Below are positions 4,858 through 6,012 of a stretch of 6,012 bases of DNA, piece after piece. This DNA comes from Nitrospira sp. UBA6909. GTDB taxonomy: Bacteria; Nitrospirota; Nitrospiria; Nitrospirales; Nitrospiraceae. Position numbers and translations under genes: made by a program. Each line of letters opens with the position of its first letter. Positions within the stretch are counted from its first letter, which is position 1. The notes beneath the pieces were generated by a model. That model was not told the DNA's origin. It was given only the letters and a program-made list of their open reading frames with translations, and did not search any database. The stretch lies in the NCBI GenBank assembly GCA_002451055.1, contig DKBD01000206.1, forward strand, positions 1-6,012, given 5' to 3'.

Positions 4858-5913
4858 TTGTTCAAAGAACCTGGCCAGTTCGTCCACGACAAACCGAGGA
4901 AAAGCACGAGCCCGACCATTTTCAATCAGCGTCACACTGTTTCTTCTCGGAACCACGGTTCCGATCTGTGTCACTGGAATTCTAGCTGCTCGCAGCCGAA
5001 CGAGCGTGCGTTTCTCGTAAGCTGGATCGACGCAGATGAGAAGCGCTCCTGAGGCGAGGATGCCAAGGGGACTGAGGTCGAAGTCAGAACAGAGACGGGC
5101 CGCCTCAGGAAGAATTTGTATGGCGTCGGCCTCGACCTTCAAACCAACGTTCGCTGCTTCGGCCAATTCGTACAGCGCCGAGCTGAGCCCTCCTTCCGTC
5201 GGGTCATGCATCGCGTGCACACCTCCGGCAGCCATGGCTACCTGAGCCTCTTTCAGCACACTCAGGCCAGGCTTGGTGAGATACCGCCGGCACTGATCGA
5301 GAAAACGCCTGCCATGGCGACGGCGGATCTCAACGGCTCGCTCACGGGCAAGGATCGAGACCCCTTCAATCGCGAGGCCCTTCGTGAGCAGCACGGCATC
5401 GCCCACGCGCGCACCCGCCGCCGTGACGATTGTGCCGGGTGCACATTCCCCAAGCAGACAGCCCACCACCACGGGACGCGTGACCGCGTCGGTGATTTCG
5501 CTGTGGCCACCGCACAACGTGACGTGGAGGCGACGGCAAGTCGCCTGAAGTTGCGCGAACAGGCGTGTGACAGAAGAGGTTGTGGCGGAACGAGGAGGCA
5601 GCAGTACCGTGGCCAAAAACCATCTGGGCGTCGCCCCCATCGTTGCCAGATCATTGGCATTGATCAGCAAGGCATAGGCGCCGATCTCGTCCGCGACAAG
5701 GGTGATGGGATCGGTCTTGGCGACAAGTACTCTGCTCCCGATACGAATCGCCGCCGCATCAAGCCCTATCCCTGCGCCGACCACGACACGCGAATCGCGG
5801 CTCTTCGCAAAACGTGCGAGGAGGTGACGGAGGAGATCGACAGGAACTTTTCCTAACGGCAACGATGATCCCGTCGCCCCGCTTCGGCTCGGTGACCACG
5901 TTTCACGATTCAC
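4843..5913 (-). CDS. AIR synthase-related (PurM/HypE-fold) protein, orphan HypE-like
   Basis: This 356-residue protein has the PurM/HypE/SelD/ThiL ATP-binding fold. In order: LPLGKVPVDLL (18-28), acidic VGAGIGLDAAAI (45-56), TDPI (67-70), NANDLATMGATP (85-96), GGHSEIT (135-141), the C-domain motif HDPTEGGLSSALYEL (236-250) and GILASGALL (284-292). The layout is closest to HypE, which with HypF makes the thiocyanate-to-cyanide ligand of [NiFe]-hydrogenase on its C-terminal PRIC cysteine. Here the protein ends EQSRAR with no cysteine and no hyp genes adjoin, so it is not a canonical HypE. It probably phosphorylates or dehydrates an unknown substrate using ATP. The GTG at 5913 is the first credible start after an in-frame TGA, but lacks a clear ribosome binding site. 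A TTG at 5862, with GGGA seven to ten bases upstream and the family's usual beginning LPLGK, is a good alternative. Confidence 0.88.
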   Translation of the reverse strand: MNRETWSPSRSGATGSSLPLGKVPVDLLRHLLARFAKSRDSRVVVGAGIGLDAAAIRIGSRVLVAKTDPITLVADEIGAYALLINANDLATMGATPRWFLATVLLPPRSATTSSVTRLFAQLQATCRRLHVTLCGGHSEITDAVTRPVVVGCLLGECAPGTIVTAAGARVGDAVLLTKGLAIEGVSILARERAVEIRRRHGRRFLDQCRRYLTKPGLSVLKEAQVAMAAGGVHAMHDPTEGGLSSALYELAEAANVGLKVEADAIQILPEAARLCSDFDLSPLGILASGALLICVDPAYEKRTLVRLRAARIPVTQIGTVVPRRNSVTLIENGRARAFPRFVVDELARFFEQSRAR

Positions 5914-5982
5914 ACATGACGCGCTCAGTGATCAGCACACTCCATACCGGCCACGTGTCAGCGCTCTGCAAAAGGATTTCAT

Positions 5983-6012
5983 GTGGGCGAAGGCCTGCCG
6001 GACTTCGCGCTG
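5983..6012 (+). CDS. Possible start of a redoxin (AhpC/TSA or TlpA-like) gene, cut by the window end
   Basis: AAAGGA at 5971-5976 is a good ribosome binding site six bases before GTG at 5983. The ten codons available read VGEGLPDFAL, resembling the first-strand signature VGxxAPDFxL of peroxiredoxins and thioredoxin-like oxidoreductases. The overlapping ATG at 5981 opens a different frame (MWAKACRTSR) that resembles nothing. If real, the gene is divergent from the HypE-like gene and the 69 bases between them hold both promoters. Ten residues cannot settle this; a chance match is possible. Confidence 0.35.
   Translation, partial: MGEGLPDFAL

Noticed and set aside
5116..5856. A 246-codon plus-strand open frame
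   Set aside because: It lies wholly antisense to the HypE-like gene, whose motifs are clear, and its own translation matches no family. It is a side effect of GC-rich coding sequence.

Overview
The window is a GC-rich bacterial chromosome segment of accessory character: five or six intact genes sit among the remains of at least three broken ones. A Nitrospira-like (Nitrospirota) host is my best guess. It rests on the mix of a stand-alone CheR-type methyltransferase, an orphan HypE-like AIR-synthase protein and small toxin-antitoxin cassettes in intergenic repeats. This is inference from family content and style; no marker gene is present.

Left part (1-1413). A small VOC (glyoxalase-fold) protein (42-395) is followed 15 bases later by the first 42 codons of a THEP1-type P-loop NTPase, whose homology stops abruptly at about 536. 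Ten bases on begins one copy of a 55-base repeat (546-600). A second copy (1293-1347, about 80% identical, same orientation) lies beyond a two-gene toxin-antitoxin-like module on the minus strand: a DUF4258 protein and a YgiT-type zinc-finger protein overlapping by ATGA. The module is therefore bracketed by direct repeats, and the left repeat marks the break in the NTPase gene.

Middle part (1414-3360). A Phd/YefM-type antitoxin (1414-1725) runs into the last 38 codons of a VapC/PIN toxin in another frame, so the toxin has lost most of its body. A complete CheR-like SAM-dependent methyltransferase follows (1932-2768). About 590 bases with no recognisable gene come next, containing a perfect 7-bp inverted repeat.

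Right part (3361-6012). An MgtE-family divalent-cation transporter lacks the usual N-terminal superhelical domain (3361-4347). It is followed by the decayed 3' part of a second CheR gene (4586-4857), disabled by a one-base frameshift and still alignable to the intact copy. The relic runs tail-to-tail into a minus-strand AIR-synthase/HypE-like gene (4843-5913). At the right edge a ribosome binding site and ten codons look like the start of a redoxin-type gene, divergent from the HypE-like gene.

The genes do not form one pathway. The coherent story is structural: repeat-associated insertion and deletion, decay of one toxin-antitoxin pair beside an intact one, and a CheR duplication in which one copy survived.
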